The notes below the pieces were generated by a model. That model searched no databases, was not told the DNA's origin, and worked only from the letters and a program-made list of their open reading frames with translations. Positions 7,527 through 16,409 of a DNA stretch of 36,272 nucleotides are shown in pieces. The stretch spans positions 1 to 36,272 of the forward strand of contig JAPKCK010000010.1 of assembly GCA_028822985.1 (NCBI GenBank), given 5' to 3'. The position numbers and the translations under genes are program-made. How positions within the stretch are numbered: the first letter of the stretch is position 1; every line of letters starts with the position of its first letter. Origin of the DNA: Aquiluna sp. GTDB taxonomy: Bacteria > Actinomycetota > Actinomycetes > Actinomycetales > Microbacteriaceae.

Positions 7527-8254
7527 TGCGGCCTGCAATGTTGGCGGGGCTGTTGTCAGCGGGGGTTCCGTTTCCAAAGGCCATTGAGCTTGCAGACCCC
7601 AAGGATTTACCGGATAAGTTTCGAGATTTTATAGTTCTCGCTTTCGAACTGGGTGCTCCATTGGTTCCAACCTTGAGTCAACTTGAAGTGCAGATGCGGC
7701 ACGAGGAGCGCACCAGTCAAGAAATCGACCAAGCACAGGCAGTTCCTCAGGCCACCAGAACACTGTTGATTTGGCTGCCGGTGGTCTGCTTCGTCTTGGC
7801 ACAAATAATGGGCCTTGGAACCTTCAGTGGAATATTGCATCCCGTGGGAGCCTTGGCCGCATTGCTGGCAGGAGCGCTGCTGTTCGCGGGTTACAAAATT
7901 TCCGGGCGAATGCTCAACAGCTTTCTTGCCCCAAAACCCGACCCAACCTTGTCGCTGATGGTTTTGCGTATTTGCCTGTCCGCCGGAGAACCGTTGGAAA
8001 AAATTCGAAAAAGACTTGAAGGCTACCCAGACGGCGGAGCAAGTCAGCTGGTTGAAATTTCAAAGCGCACTGGAGCAAGGCTGTCCTTTCTCATTGACTC
8101 TGAACTCGAGCAACTCAATCAAAAGCTTTTATCCAGCCGGATTGAGGAGGCCAGAAAGCTTTCGGTTCGATTGCTTATTCCGTTGTCGTTGACAACCCTT
8201 CCTGCGTTCTTACTTCTCACCCTGCCGCCGATAATTATCGGCTTCACCCAATAA
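7526..8254 (+). CDS. Tad membrane platform protein, apparently a condensed TadB/TadC
   Basis: A 242-aa type II secretion F-type (T2SF) membrane protein that should anchor the TadA motor. Residues about 30-100 resemble the C-terminal half of TadB (ELGAPLVPTLSQLE, then a Q-x-x-Q-A-T-R-T-L-L-x-x-L-P helix). Residues about 145-240 resemble TadC (MVLRICLSAGEPLEKI, then a C-terminal RKLSVRLLIPLSLTTLPAFLLL helix). Hydrophobic segments lie near 80-100, 105-127 and 212-238. Most actinobacteria encode two separate proteins (Rv3658c and Rv3657c), so this single short gene may be a natural TadB-TadC fusion/condensation; I infer this from the motif order only. Starts at ATG in the TAATG junction with tadA. 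Confidence 0.8.
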   Translation: MRPAMLAGLLSAGVPFPKAIELADPKDLPDKFRDFIVLAFELGAPLVPTLSQLEVQMRHEERTSQEIDQAQAVPQATRTLLIWLPVVCFVLAQIMGLGTFSGILHPVGALAALLAGALLFAGYKISGRMLNSFLAPKPDPTLSLMVLRICLSAGEPLEKIRKRLEGYPDGGASQLVEISKRTGARLSFLIDSELEQLNQKLLSSRIEEARKLSVRLLIPLSLTTLPAFLLLTLPPIIIGFTQ

Positions 8255-8267
8255 GAAAGGATAAAAA

Positions 8268-8429
8268 ATGCAACTACTAAAATCCGAAGACGGTGCCATC
8301 ACCGCCGAATATGCCATTGCCACTCTTGCCGGGGTCGCGTTTGCGGGTCTCATGCTGCTGGTGCTGAAATCAGAGGAGGTCAGGTCACTGTTATTCAAGT
8401 TGATTGCAGGAGCAATTGGGCTTGGCTAG
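8268..8429 (+). CDS. DUF4244/Flp-type pilin
   Basis: A 53-aa small pilin. It has a short charged leader MQLLKSEDG followed by AITAEYAIATLAG: a prepilin-peptidase site G|A with Glu at +5, then a hydrophobic helix (about 15-33) and a basic-amphipathic tail. This is the DUF4244 pilin found in the same place in the actinobacterial Tad cluster (Rv3656c position). It is the likely major subunit of the fibre. The start is supported by AAGAAAGGA upstream of ATG. Its stop overlaps the start region of the TadE-like gene. The prepilin peptidase (TadV) is not in the window. Confidence 0.85.
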   Translation: MQLLKSEDGAITAEYAIATLAGVAFAGLMLLVLKSEEVRSLLFKLIAGAIGLG

Positions 8430-8727
8430 CAAAAGCTTGTCCAGTGATCATGGGGCGGTAACAGCAGAGTTCATGCTGCTGTTACCGGCTCTCATGATGC
8501 TATTTGCCACGGTTCTCGGTTCAGTGGTTTTTGCAACCGATCGAATAGCACTTGAGGTAAAAGGTTTTGAGGCAGCTAGGTCACTCGCCCTTGGGCTTGA
8601 TATTCGAGCTGAAGAGGGAATCGAAATTGAGAAATCCTTAGAAGGGGCTCTAATTTGCGCAAAAATAACCAAACAGTCGGCCATGCCCATGAGCACCAAG
8701 CTCTGCGTCATGCAGGTTGGTCAGTAG
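8422..8727 (+). CDS. TadE-like pseudopilin
   Basis: A 101-aa TadE-family minor pilin. The N-terminus has HGAVTAEFMLLLPALMM, a G|AVTAE processing site with Glu at +5 followed by a transmembrane helix (about 12-36), then a short extracytoplasmic domain with two Cys (in LICAK and LCVMQ) that could form a disulfide. I choose TTG at 8422 because AGGAG at 8408-8412 sits nine bases upstream; the frame is open from TTG 8404, but that start would overlap the pilin more and lacks such a site. It overlaps the pilin stop by 8 bases and the next gene by 73. Confidence 0.78.
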   Translation: MASKSLSSDHGAVTAEFMLLLPALMMLFATVLGSVVFATDRIALEVKGFEAARSLALGLDIRAEEGIEIEKSLEGALICAKITKQSAMPMSTKLCVMQVGQ

Positions 8728-9053
8728 ATGCTGGGTCCACGGCAATGGTCTCGCTGGCGTTCATGGGCGCAGTCACGTTGTTGTTGTCCGCTATATCTAT
8801 AACGACGTCCTTGGCACTTGAACGCACGAGGTTACAGGTGGTTGCGGATCTGGGTTCGCTAGCCGCTGCCGACACACTTCGGGGACTCATTTCTGGTATT
8901 CCTTGCGAAAATGCTGAACTGATTGCGGTTTCAAATGGTAGTTTCCTAGATTCATGTCGTATTGTCGGAAGCGACGCGAGCGTCGAGCTAACCAAGCAGT
9001 TTGGATTTGCACATCTTTTTGCATTTTCGGAAGCGGGTTCGCCAAATGACTAA
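8655..9053 (+). CDS. TadG-like Tad pilus protein (Rv3654c-like)
   Basis: A 132-aa protein with VDAGSTAMVSLAFMG followed by one transmembrane helix (about 32-54) and ERTRLQVVADLGSLAAADTLRG, the signature of the short TadE/TadG-like protein that ends actinobacterial Tad clusters. Two Cys in the C-terminal domain (IPCENAEL, DSCRIVG) may pair. TTG at 8655 is the only workable start: AAGGGG at 8642-8647 gives a 7-base spacing, but this means a 73-base overlap with the TadE-like gene. The Glu+5 of true pseudopilins is absent after the Gly. Stop at 9053 is followed 14 bases later by topA. Confidence 0.75.
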   Translation: MRKNNQTVGHAHEHQALRHAGWSVDAGSTAMVSLAFMGAVTLLLSAISITTSLALERTRLQVVADLGSLAAADTLRGLISGIPCENAELIAVSNGSFLDSCRIVGSDASVELTKQFGFAHLFAFSEAGSPND

Positions 9054-9067
9054 ATAGGAGTATTTTC

Positions 9068-11644
9068 TTGACTAAGAAACTGGTGATTGTTGAGTCGCCC
9101 GCAAAGGCGAAGACGATTTCCAAGTACCTCGGAAACGACTACGAAGTATTGGCATCGGTTGGTCACATCCGAGACTTGGCTCAGGCAAAGGAAATTCCAG
9201 CTGACAAGAAAAAAGGCTCGCTCGGCAAGTTCTCAATCGACGTAGAAAACGACTTCGAACCTTTCTACGTGGTTTCCCCCGGTAAAGCCAAGACCGTCAG
9301 CGATCTAAAAAAAGCGCTAAAAAATGCCGATGAGCTCTACCTTGCTACCGATGAGGACCGCGAAGGCGAAGCAATCGCTTGGCATCTTTTGGAGGTCCTG
9401 AAACCCAAGGTCCCAGTCCACCGGATGGTCTTCAACGAAATCACAAAAGATGCGATCACTGCGGCCGCAAACAACACCAGGGAGCTAAACACTAACCTGG
9501 TGCAGGCTCAGGAAACTAGGCGAGTAGTCGATCGTTTGGTTGGCTATGAAATTTCCCCGGTGCTTTGGCGCAAGATAAATCGCGGTCTTTCCGCTGGAAG
9601 AGTCCAATCGCCTGCAATGCGAATGATCGTGCAGCGCGAGCGCGAGCGGATGGCTTTTGTCTCTGCTAGCTATTCCTCGATTACCGCGAATCTTGAGGCC
9701 AACTCAATTAGCTTTGAGGCGAAACTCACAATCCTGGACGGACAAAAGCTCGCCGGAACAAAGACTTTTGACTCCAAGGGCGTTCTAGTTCAAGAGGCTT
9801 TGGTGCTCTCGCCCGAGGAAGCCGCAGGCTATGCGTCAAAACTCAAGGGTCAAATCCTTAGGGTTTCAGCGGTTGAAGCGAAGCCGTCGACCAGGAAGCC
9901 TTTTGCGCCTTTCACGACTTCGACCCTCCAGCAGGAAGCCTCCAAAAAACTCGGCATGAGTGCCAAGCAGGCAATGGACACGGCGCAGATGCTTTATCAA
10001 GATGGTCACATTACCTACATGCGAACAGATTCACCGTCGCTGTCTGGTCAGGCAAGTTCTGCAGCAATCGCTGCTGCCAAAGAGCTCTTTGGCGCGGACT
10101 CGGTCTCTTCGGCGCCACGCATGTATGGGGCTAAGTCGAAAAACGCTCAAGAGGCCCACGAGGCTATTCGTCCTTCGGGCGAGAAATTCGTTCACCCAGA
10201 TGACCTCAAAAATGTTTTGCAGGGAAAATCACACCTTTTATACGAGTTGATTTGGAGAAGGACAGTCGCCTCTCAAATGGCGGACGCAAAGCTCTCAACA
10301 ACGACAGCAAAGTTGCAAACCGAAGTCGATGCGAAGGTCGCTGAATTCTCAGCATCCGGAACCGTGGTCTTGTTCAAAGGCTTCATGGCTGTTTATCAAG
10401 AAGCTCAAGAGGAGGGCAAAGAACCAGAGAGTGCGAAGCTTCCGGATCTTGAGGTTGGCGCCACAATCAAAATTGACGAAATCGCATCGAAGGACCACTC
10501 GACTTCGCCACCAGCCAGATACACCGAGGCTTCATTGGTCAAGGCCTTGGAGGAGCAGGGTATTGGAAGACCTTCAACTTACGCTGCCATTATTTCCACA
10601 ATTATTACCAAGGGCTACGTCGTTAAGCGCGGTAGCGCCCTTGTTCCCGAGTGGATCGCGTTTACAGTGACACGATTCTTGGAAGATAACTTTGGCGACT
10701 TGGTTGATTACGCCTTCACGGCGAAGATGGAGTCTGATCTCGACCGCATAGCGCTGGGCGAACTCGATCGATCTGGTTGGCTTAAGAATTTCTACTTCGG
10801 GGAAACTGGATTGCAGTCAACAGTTGAGGGGCTTGGCGAAAGCGACCCTAGATCGATAAACACATTTGAGATTTCCGAAGACATCAATCTTCGAACCGGT
10901 AAATTCGGTCCATACCTTGAAGTCATGGAGAACGAAGAGCGCAGAATTGTGAACATCCCTGCGGACCTAAGTCCGGATGAACTGACTCAAGCTAAAGCTG
11001 TGGAACTTGTAAATGCTCCTCCGGCGAGCGACCGAGTCCTTGGTCAGGAGCCGGAATCAGGTTTGGACATCATCGTGAAAGATGGTCGCTTTGGTCCTTA
11101 CCTAACGTTGGTTGATGAGGGTAATCCAAAGCCAAAGACCGCGTCCTTGTTCAAGACCATGGCCGTCGACACTGTCACCTACGAAGACGCCCTGAGGCTA
11201 ATGTCACTTCCAAGGGCCATCGGCGTCGATCCGGAAACTGAAACCGAAATTACTGCTCAAAACGGGAAGTTTGGTCCATACCTCAAGCGAGGGACGGACT
11301 CCCGATCTCTCGATACCGAGGAGCAGATTTTCTCACTCGATTTAGCTTCGGCGTTGGAGATCTACAAGCAGCCAAAGTATGGCGGGCGCCGCACAGCAGC
11401 CACTCCGCTAAGGGAGTTTGGCGAAGACCCAGCCTCCAAACTGAACGTTGTGGCCAAGACCGGACAGTTCGGAACTTATGTGTCTGATGGAATCGTGAAC
11501 GCAACGGTCCCAACGGATGAACCCTTAGATGAGCTAGCTAATGACCGCGCCTTCGAGCTTTTGGCCATCAGGCGTGAAAAGCTAGGGGTAGAACCAGGCG
11601 AAACACCGAAGACGCAGAAAAAGACGACCAGAAAAAAGCGGTAG
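9068..11644 (+). CDS. topA: DNA topoisomerase I
   Basis: An 858-aa type IA topoisomerase that relaxes negative supercoils. TOPRIM domain at about 3-115 with catalytic Glu9 (VESPAKAKT) and the DEDRE acidic triad at 95-99; active-site Tyr317 in ITYMRTDSPSLS. The C-terminal part (about 600-820) carries repeated GKFGPYL-type modules instead of the zinc fingers of E. coli TopA, as is normal in actinobacteria, and ends in a Lys/Arg-rich tail (KTQKKTTRKKR) thought in the family to bind DNA and aid strand passage. TTG start at 9068 with AGGAG seven bases upstream. Heads a topA-tmk-holB run with 2-base and overlapping junctions. Confidence 0.97.
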   Translation: MTKKLVIVESPAKAKTISKYLGNDYEVLASVGHIRDLAQAKEIPADKKKGSLGKFSIDVENDFEPFYVVSPGKAKTVSDLKKALKNADELYLATDEDREGEAIAWHLLEVLKPKVPVHRMVFNEITKDAITAAANNTRELNTNLVQAQETRRVVDRLVGYEISPVLWRKINRGLSAGRVQSPAMRMIVQRERERMAFVSASYSSITANLEANSISFEAKLTILDGQKLAGTKTFDSKGVLVQEALVLSPEEAAGYASKLKGQILRVSAVEAKPSTRKPFAPFTTSTLQQEASKKLGMSAKQAMDTAQMLYQDGHITYMRTDSPSLSGQASSAAIAAAKELFGADSVSSAPRMYGAKSKNAQEAHEAIRPSGEKFVHPDDLKNVLQGKSHLLYELIWRRTVASQMADAKLSTTTAKLQTEVDAKVAEFSASGTVVLFKGFMAVYQEAQEEGKEPESAKLPDLEVGATIKIDEIASKDHSTSPPARYTEASLVKALEEQGIGRPSTYAAIISTIITKGYVVKRGSALVPEWIAFTVTRFLEDNFGDLVDYAFTAKMESDLDRIALGELDRSGWLKNFYFGETGLQSTVEGLGESDPRSINTFEISEDINLRTGKFGPYLEVMENEERRIVNIPADLSPDELTQAKAVELVNAPPASDRVLGQEPESGLDIIVKDGRFGPYLTLVDEGNPKPKTASLFKTMAVDTVTYEDALRLMSLPRAIGVDPETETEITAQNGKFGPYLKRGTDSRSLDTEEQIFSLDLASALEIYKQPKYGGRRTAATPLREFGEDPASKLNVVAKTGQFGTYVSDGIVNATVPTDEPLDELANDRAFELLAIRREKLGVEPGETPKTQKKTTRKKR

Positions 11645-11646
11645 CC

Positions 11647-12258
11647 GTGTTTATTACTTTTGAAGGAATCGACGGAGTTGGCAAGTCCACTCAGTTGGAC
11701 CTGCTCGAGACCTGGCTAAAAACCAGGGGACATGAAGTCCTGCGCACGATGGAGCCCGGCGGCACTGAACTGGGTCAAGAAATAAGGCACTTACTGCTTC
11801 ACCGTAAGGGAGATGTCGCCCCAAGGGCAGAGGCACTTTTATACGCCGCAGACCGAGCACATCACGTCGCCACCAAGATTAGGCCGGCTCTAGAACTCGG
11901 CACAATAGTGCTAGGGGACCGCTATTACGATTCGTCAATTGCTTATCAGGGTGCCGCTCGTGAGCTTTCCGTGAAGGAAGTCCACGACATTTCGCTCTGG
12001 GCTGTTGCAGGACTCGAGCCTGACCTGACTTTTTTACTGGACATGCCAGCCGAGCAGGCGCTTGCCAGACGTGATGACACCGGGACTGCTCCAGATCGAC
12101 TAGAAAGTGAGCAGGTTGAGTTTTTTACAAGGGCGAGAGATCAGTACTTGAAGCTCGCAACCCAGCCTCGTTTTGAAGTTATCGACGCGTCCATGGCAAT
12201 ACCCGACATACATTCAGCGGTGATTGCTCGTATTGAAAAAGCGGGGCTTGGCAAATGA
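11647..12258 (+). CDS. tmk: Thymidylate kinase
   Basis: A 203-aa dTMP kinase, making dTDP from dTMP and ATP. P-loop GIDGVGKS at 7-14, DR-Y motif DRYYDSSIAYQG at 91-102, Arg-rich base-recognition segment around APRAEALLYAADR at 58-70, and a LID segment near 140-155. GTG start two bases after the topA stop, with no independent Shine-Dalgarno, so it depends on translational coupling. The gene ends with ATGA shared with holB. Confidence 0.97.
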   Translation: MFITFEGIDGVGKSTQLDLLETWLKTRGHEVLRTMEPGGTELGQEIRHLLLHRKGDVAPRAEALLYAADRAHHVATKIRPALELGTIVLGDRYYDSSIAYQGAARELSVKEVHDISLWAVAGLEPDLTFLLDMPAEQALARRDDTGTAPDRLESEQVEFFTRARDQYLKLATQPRFEVIDASMAIPDIHSAVIARIEKAGLGK

Positions 12259-13412
12259 CCGCCGGGGTCTTTGATCAGCTTCTAGGCCAGCCGGAAGCAA
12301 TTGAGCAGCTTCAACGTGCGGTTGCCGGAAAGCTAGATGGTGTGCACCACGCGTGGTTATTTACCGGCCCAGCAGGTTCTGGCCGGTCTTTATTAGCCAA
12401 GGCCTTCGCTGCCGCGCTTCAATGTCAAAATGATGGCTGTGGGCGCTGCCAGCAATGTTCCTTGACAATCGCCGGAGCTCACCCAGATGTATTGACCCTT
12501 GCCACCGAACGGGTGTTGATTAGCATCGATGAGGTTCGTGAATTGGTGCAAAAATCGGGGATGAATAGCACCATTGGTGATTATCGAATCGTCATTATCG
12601 AAGACAGCGATCGTATGACCGAGCGCACCTCAAATGTTTTATTAAAGGCCCTGGAAGAACCCCAAGACAAAACAATTTGGATTTTATGCGCACCAAGTGT
12701 GGCCGACCTGTTGCCAACAATCCGTTCCAGAACTATGAACGTGCTTCTTCGCCTCCCGAGTGTCGAGGAGGTTGCCGAGTTGCTGGTTCAGCGGGACAAG
12801 GTTGATAGGGAGCTTGCCATTAGATCAGCACGCCAGGCTCAGAATCACGTTGGCATGGCAAGAAGGCTGGCAGTGTCCCAGGACGCTAGATCCAGAAGGG
12901 CTGAAACCCTTCGGGAAATTGCGGGAATCACAAACCTTAGCCGAGCCATGCTTGCTGCTGAAAAGCTATTGGGCGTCGCCAAGCGCGATGCTGAGGCGCT
13001 TGCTCAGGAGCGCGATAAATCGGAAAAGGAACATTTGATGCTTGCCTACGGACTTGGGCTTGACGAGAAGATTCCTCCCAACCTGAGGCCGCAGTTCAAG
13101 GGCCTAGAGGAAAATCAGAAGAGAAGGAACACTCGGGCTCTAAGAGACGGGATTGATAGGATTTTCACCGATGCCGAGTCATTTTTTAGAGATGTGCTTG
13201 CTCTTCAACTCGGAGCGAATGTCGAAATGACTAATCCTGAGCTTGCCGAAGACCTTCAGCTACGGCAGCTGGGTACAAACGCGTCTGCAAGCATCGCTGT
13301 CTTAGACGCAATCACCGAATCCAGAAAGCGTTTGGCTTCAAATGTTAGAGACCTGCTGGTCCTCGAATCCCTTTGCACGCTGATGATCCTGAGACGCGAC
13401 CTTGCGGCTTAG
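12255..13412 (+). CDS. holB: DNA polymerase III, delta' subunit
   Basis: A 385-aa clamp-loader delta' subunit (AAA+). Walker A-like GPAGSGRS at 38-45, with Arg in place of Lys as is common in actinobacterial delta', so it probably does not hydrolyse ATP well; four zinc-ligand Cys at 57, 62, 65, 68 (CQNDGCGRCQQC); the sensor/arginine-finger region PTIRSRT near 155-161. The tmk-holB overlap (ATGA) is a widespread replication-gene pairing. The downstream hydrolase starts 11 bases before this stop. Confidence 0.95.
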   Translation: MTAGVFDQLLGQPEAIEQLQRAVAGKLDGVHHAWLFTGPAGSGRSLLAKAFAAALQCQNDGCGRCQQCSLTIAGAHPDVLTLATERVLISIDEVRELVQKSGMNSTIGDYRIVIIEDSDRMTERTSNVLLKALEEPQDKTIWILCAPSVADLLPTIRSRTMNVLLRLPSVEEVAELLVQRDKVDRELAIRSARQAQNHVGMARRLAVSQDARSRRAETLREIAGITNLSRAMLAAEKLLGVAKRDAEALAQERDKSEKEHLMLAYGLGLDEKIPPNLRPQFKGLEENQKRRNTRALRDGIDRIFTDAESFFRDVLALQLGANVEMTNPELAEDLQLRQLGTNASASIAVLDAITESRKRLASNVRDLLVLESLCTLMILRRDLAA

Positions 13413-14874
13413 GGCGGCTGTCACCGCTGGCGTTTTGTTGCTTGCCGGCTGCACTCCCACTCCAGCCCCGAATCCCGTTGCTGACATCTCAAGCGGGGCC
13501 GTATCCCTGTATGAGCAGGTGGTCATTTGGGAAGACTGTGAAGAGAGTTTTGAGTGCGCGGTCGTTGCTGCACCGCTTGATTGGCAAGCGCCAGATGAAT
13601 CACTCTTCAGGGTATCCCTTATTCGAAAAGCCGGAACCTCGTCGTTAGAACCAATGCTCGTAAACCCAGGTGGACCGGGCTCTAGCTCGATCGAATGGCT
13701 ACTGGCTTCTTACGAGAGCCTCGGAAGCGATTACCTGCGATCAAATTTTCAGGTCATAGCTTTTGACCCAAGGGGGGTTGGAAAGACTTCGCCCGTTGAG
13801 TGCCGGAACCTAGGCCTAAAAGACCAGCTTCTATACGGAAGCTCTCCTTATCGGTTTGGAACGGAAGAGGATATTCAGTATTCGGCGGACTTGTCTTATC
13901 GCTTTGCACAGAGTTGCCAAGGAGAAGTGAGCACCGGTTACTACAACACTCAGCAGACCGCCAGGGACATGGAGCTACTGAGGATTCTTCTTGGCGGCGA
14001 GAAGTTAAATTATCTTGGCTACAGCTACGGCACTGAGCTTGGAGCAACTTTCGCTGTCCTGTTCCCAGATCAAGTCGGTCTGTTTGTCCTTGACGGTGCA
14101 GTTGACCCAACTATTGATCCTGACCTGGCTCTACTGGGCCAGATAAAAGGCTTTGATAAGGCGCTCAGCGCCTATCTAGTCGACTGCTTCACCAGAGTCG
14201 GCTGCCCACTACCAAATGACATGGCCGAGGCTAAGGACACCATTGCAGGAATCTTGAGCTCACTAGAAAATAGTGCGATGCCAACTGATTTTGATAGGGA
14301 CCTATCATTATCGGCAGCGATTTCAGGGATGATTGTGACTCTTTACTCGGAAGACAGCTGGGAGTTTCTATCGATTGGGCTTGAAGAGGCTCTTGCAGGA
14401 GACGGCACGACGCTATTGCTACTTGCAGACTTTTATAACGACCGCGATGCCGAAGGCGGTTATCTAACCAACTTGGTTGAGGCGAATTATGCAATTGCGT
14501 GCGCCGATGAAATTACTTACCCATTTTCGTCCACTGATCTGACCCAAGAAATAGTGGCTGCAAGCAAGGTTTTCGGAAAGTACTTTGCCTACGGCGAGAG
14601 TTCTTGCGATGGGTGGGCAGCCGGTATTGGGAACCAAGAGCTTGACTACAAGGTTGATTTACAAAGTCCAGTAATGATCGTAGGCACCACCGGTGACCCG
14701 GCTACTCCCTACGAGCAGGCCGTTACCCTGAGTTCGCTGATGAAAGGTTCTTACTTGCTTACATTCGAAGGCGAGGGCCACACTGCTTATGGCTCAAGCG
14801 ACTGCGTCGGCAAGGTCGTCGATGACTATCTTGCAGGTGAAGAGATTTCAGAAGATTCCCTTTACTGCAGGTAG
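13402..14874 (+). CDS. Secreted alpha/beta-hydrolase lipoprotein (tripeptidyl aminopeptidase-like)
   Basis: A 490-aa exported alpha/beta hydrolase. A short lipoprotein signal ends LLLAGC with Cys17 as lipidation site. The catalytic triad is visible: nucleophile Ser208 in GYSYG, Asp432 in GTTGDPATPYEQA, and His460 in GEGHTAY; oxyanion-hole GGPG at 90-93. Architecture and the TAP-like C-terminal domain match the SlpD/E tripeptidyl aminopeptidase family of actinobacteria, so it likely trims peptides outside the membrane; exact substrate unknown. Starts at TTG within the last codons of holB, so it is expressed with the replication genes, a pairing also found in related actinobacteria. Confidence 0.9.
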   Translation: MRLRAAVTAGVLLLAGCTPTPAPNPVADISSGAVSLYEQVVIWEDCEESFECAVVAAPLDWQAPDESLFRVSLIRKAGTSSLEPMLVNPGGPGSSSIEWLLASYESLGSDYLRSNFQVIAFDPRGVGKTSPVECRNLGLKDQLLYGSSPYRFGTEEDIQYSADLSYRFAQSCQGEVSTGYYNTQQTARDMELLRILLGGEKLNYLGYSYGTELGATFAVLFPDQVGLFVLDGAVDPTIDPDLALLGQIKGFDKALSAYLVDCFTRVGCPLPNDMAEAKDTIAGILSSLENSAMPTDFDRDLSLSAAISGMIVTLYSEDSWEFLSIGLEEALAGDGTTLLLLADFYNDRDAEGGYLTNLVEANYAIACADEITYPFSSTDLTQEIVAASKVFGKYFAYGESSCDGWAAGIGNQELDYKVDLQSPVMIVGTTGDPATPYEQAVTLSSLMKGSYLLTFEGEGHTAYGSSDCVGKVVDDYLAGEEISEDSLYCR

Positions 14875-14885
14875 TGCACCTGCAG
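14865..14885. terminator. Hairpin over the hydrolase stop, between convergent genes
   Basis: CTGCAGGT and ACCTGCAG form a perfect 8-bp stem with a 5-base loop. The hydrolase TAG lies at the loop edge. It lies between two converging genes and could end transcription in either direction, although no T-tract follows. Confidence 0.45.
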
Positions 14886-14908
14886 TCCCCAGCCTTCTAC
14901 TTGGCCAT

Positions 14909-15277
14909 CTATAGATAAAGTGCTGCCATCAATACTGCAAATATCACGATAAAGATTGCAGGGGTCACAAACTTCACAACTTCTAGCCATGGACGAAAGC
15001 TAACTATCCGTGATCGAAGAGCCGAGTGACCCGGTAGCGCACTGAGATCATCAATGACGGCCTGGGCCTGGGACGCAGCCGAGTACTCCGCTAAGGCGCC
15101 GAGAATTCCTGAGGCTAGTAAAATAAGGGCAAATCCATGAACCACAAACATTTCATAGCCGGAGATGGTCGGGGTTGCAAAGGCGGCAAAGGCCAGTAGG
15201 GCCGTTGGCGCGAGCTGGGCCAAAATAATGTGGAGTCGGTTTTTTTGGAACTCGCGGATTAGTTCTGCTTCTGTCAT
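14909..15277 (-). CDS. Small integral membrane protein, function unknown
   Basis: A 122-aa protein with an amphipathic N-terminus (MTEAELIREFQKNRLH) and about three hydrophobic helices: residues 16-35, 42-64 and 98-121. The third is preceded by a soluble loop with SRIVSFRPWLE. No family recognised. The ATG has AAAGGA seven bases upstream. Transcribed divergently from the oxygenase across about 40 bases. Confidence 0.75.
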   Translation of the reverse strand: MTEAELIREFQKNRLHIILAQLAPTALLAFAAFATPTISGYEMFVVHGFALILLASGILGALAEYSAASQAQAVIDDLSALPGHSALRSRIVSFRPWLEVVKFVTPAIFIVIFAVLMAALYL

Positions 15278-15318
15278 GGTTAGTTCCTTTGATCGTATCT
15301 ACAAGGTTAGGTAACACA

Positions 15319-16224
15319 TTGAAAAATAACGCCCTGCAGGAGAGCCTGTCGCGCAGATTCAGGAAACTCCTGTCTGGTGCACCGGACGGAGTTCCTCCGT
15401 GGCTAGAAGTTGTCGCCAAGGGCAATGAGCCAGGTTTTTACCTGCCTACGGATGCACCCTGGGTTGTGCACGGAAACTTTTCGACATTGGTTGGAGGCGT
15501 TAGAGCTCTACTTATGCAGGCCCTGCACCCGGGTTCTCTTACCGGAGTGTCAGAACACTCTCGCTATGAGCAAGACCCACTGGGCAGGCTTTCGGGAACG
15601 ATTAGATGGCTAACGGTTACTACCTTTGGTTCAATCGAGGCAATAAATGGTGAGGCCAGCAGAGTAAACCGGATGCACAAGACGGTTAGCGGCGAATACC
15701 AAACTTCTGCTGGCGAGACAAAGGGCTACAGGGCAGGAGACAAGGATTTGTTGCTTTGGGTTCACGTCGCTTTTATGGACTCATTCCTGAGGGCCCACCA
15801 GAATTACTCAAAGACCCCAATTCCGGGTGGAGCGGATTCTTACGTTGCTCTGTGGTCAAAATCAGTTCAGCCTCTCGGGCTAAAAACTGCTCCGATGAGT
15901 GAAGCCGAGCTCCTGGAAACCCTCGAAGATTTCAAATCAAAGCTCACCGTTACCGAGGACACTAAAGCAGTTATCAGCTGGATAAGGAAAGCGCCACTAC
16001 CGCTTGTTGCAAAGCCCGTATACGCTCTGCTGTTTCAGTCGGCGCTCGCGTCCATGCCTAAGGAGTACCAGTTGATGATTGGACTAAAACCTTGGCCACT
16101 TTGGTTCTTGAGACCCGTCACTACATCGTTATTGAGCTTTATGCGGTTCGCTATCGGGCCGGAGTCTCCAATAGAAGACGCAGCCCTTGCCAGGCTTAGG
16201 CGAGCAGGCGCAATTAACGACTAA
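15319..16224 (+). CDS. MpaB/DUF2236 family oxygenase
   Basis: A 301-aa member of the DUF2236 family, which includes fungal MpaB and the heme-containing rubber oxygenase Lcp. Family landmarks: the helix GNFSTLVGGVRALLMQALHPGS, then R-Y-E-Q-D-P-L-G-R-L-x-x-T followed by TTFGS, and later LLLWVHVAFMDSF with its conserved His, a probable heme or metal ligand. Substrate unknown. I take TTG at 15319, since a TTAGGT hexamer lies exactly six bases upstream, the spacing seen before several other genes here; the frame is also open from a TTG at 15289, which has neither a Shine-Dalgarno nor a promoter at that spacing. Followed closely by tRNA-Thr. Confidence 0.82.
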   Translation: MKNNALQESLSRRFRKLLSGAPDGVPPWLEVVAKGNEPGFYLPTDAPWVVHGNFSTLVGGVRALLMQALHPGSLTGVSEHSRYEQDPLGRLSGTIRWLTVTTFGSIEAINGEASRVNRMHKTVSGEYQTSAGETKGYRAGDKDLLLWVHVAFMDSFLRAHQNYSKTPIPGGADSYVALWSKSVQPLGLKTAPMSEAELLETLEDFKSKLTVTEDTKAVISWIRKAPLPLVAKPVYALLFQSALASMPKEYQLMIGLKPWPLWFLRPVTTSLLSFMRFAIGPESPIEDAALARLRRAGAIND

Positions 16225-16240
16225 ACTTTTGAAACGATAC

Positions 16241-16313
16241 GCCACCCTAGCTCAGTTGGTAGAGCAGCTCACTCGTAACGAGCAGGTCAGGAGTTCGATT
16301 CTCCTGGGTGGCT
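16241..16313 (+). tRNA. tRNA-Thr (anticodon CGT)
   Basis: Complete cloverleaf: acceptor GCCACCC/GGGTGGC, D arm with AGTTGGTA loop, anticodon loop CTCGTAA (CGT reads ACG), variable AGGTC, T arm AGGAG-TTCGATT-CTCCT, discriminator T. The 3' CCA is not encoded. The innermost anticodon-stem pair (31-39) is A-C rather than Watson-Crick. Confidence 0.95.
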
Positions 16314-16409
16314 CTGTGTAACGTCCCATAACCCAGTCGCCATAAAAAACTCGGGTCAGTTTTGCGCCATGACTGTCCCTCGTGAGAAGAGGAATCCAGT
16401 GCACGTGGA

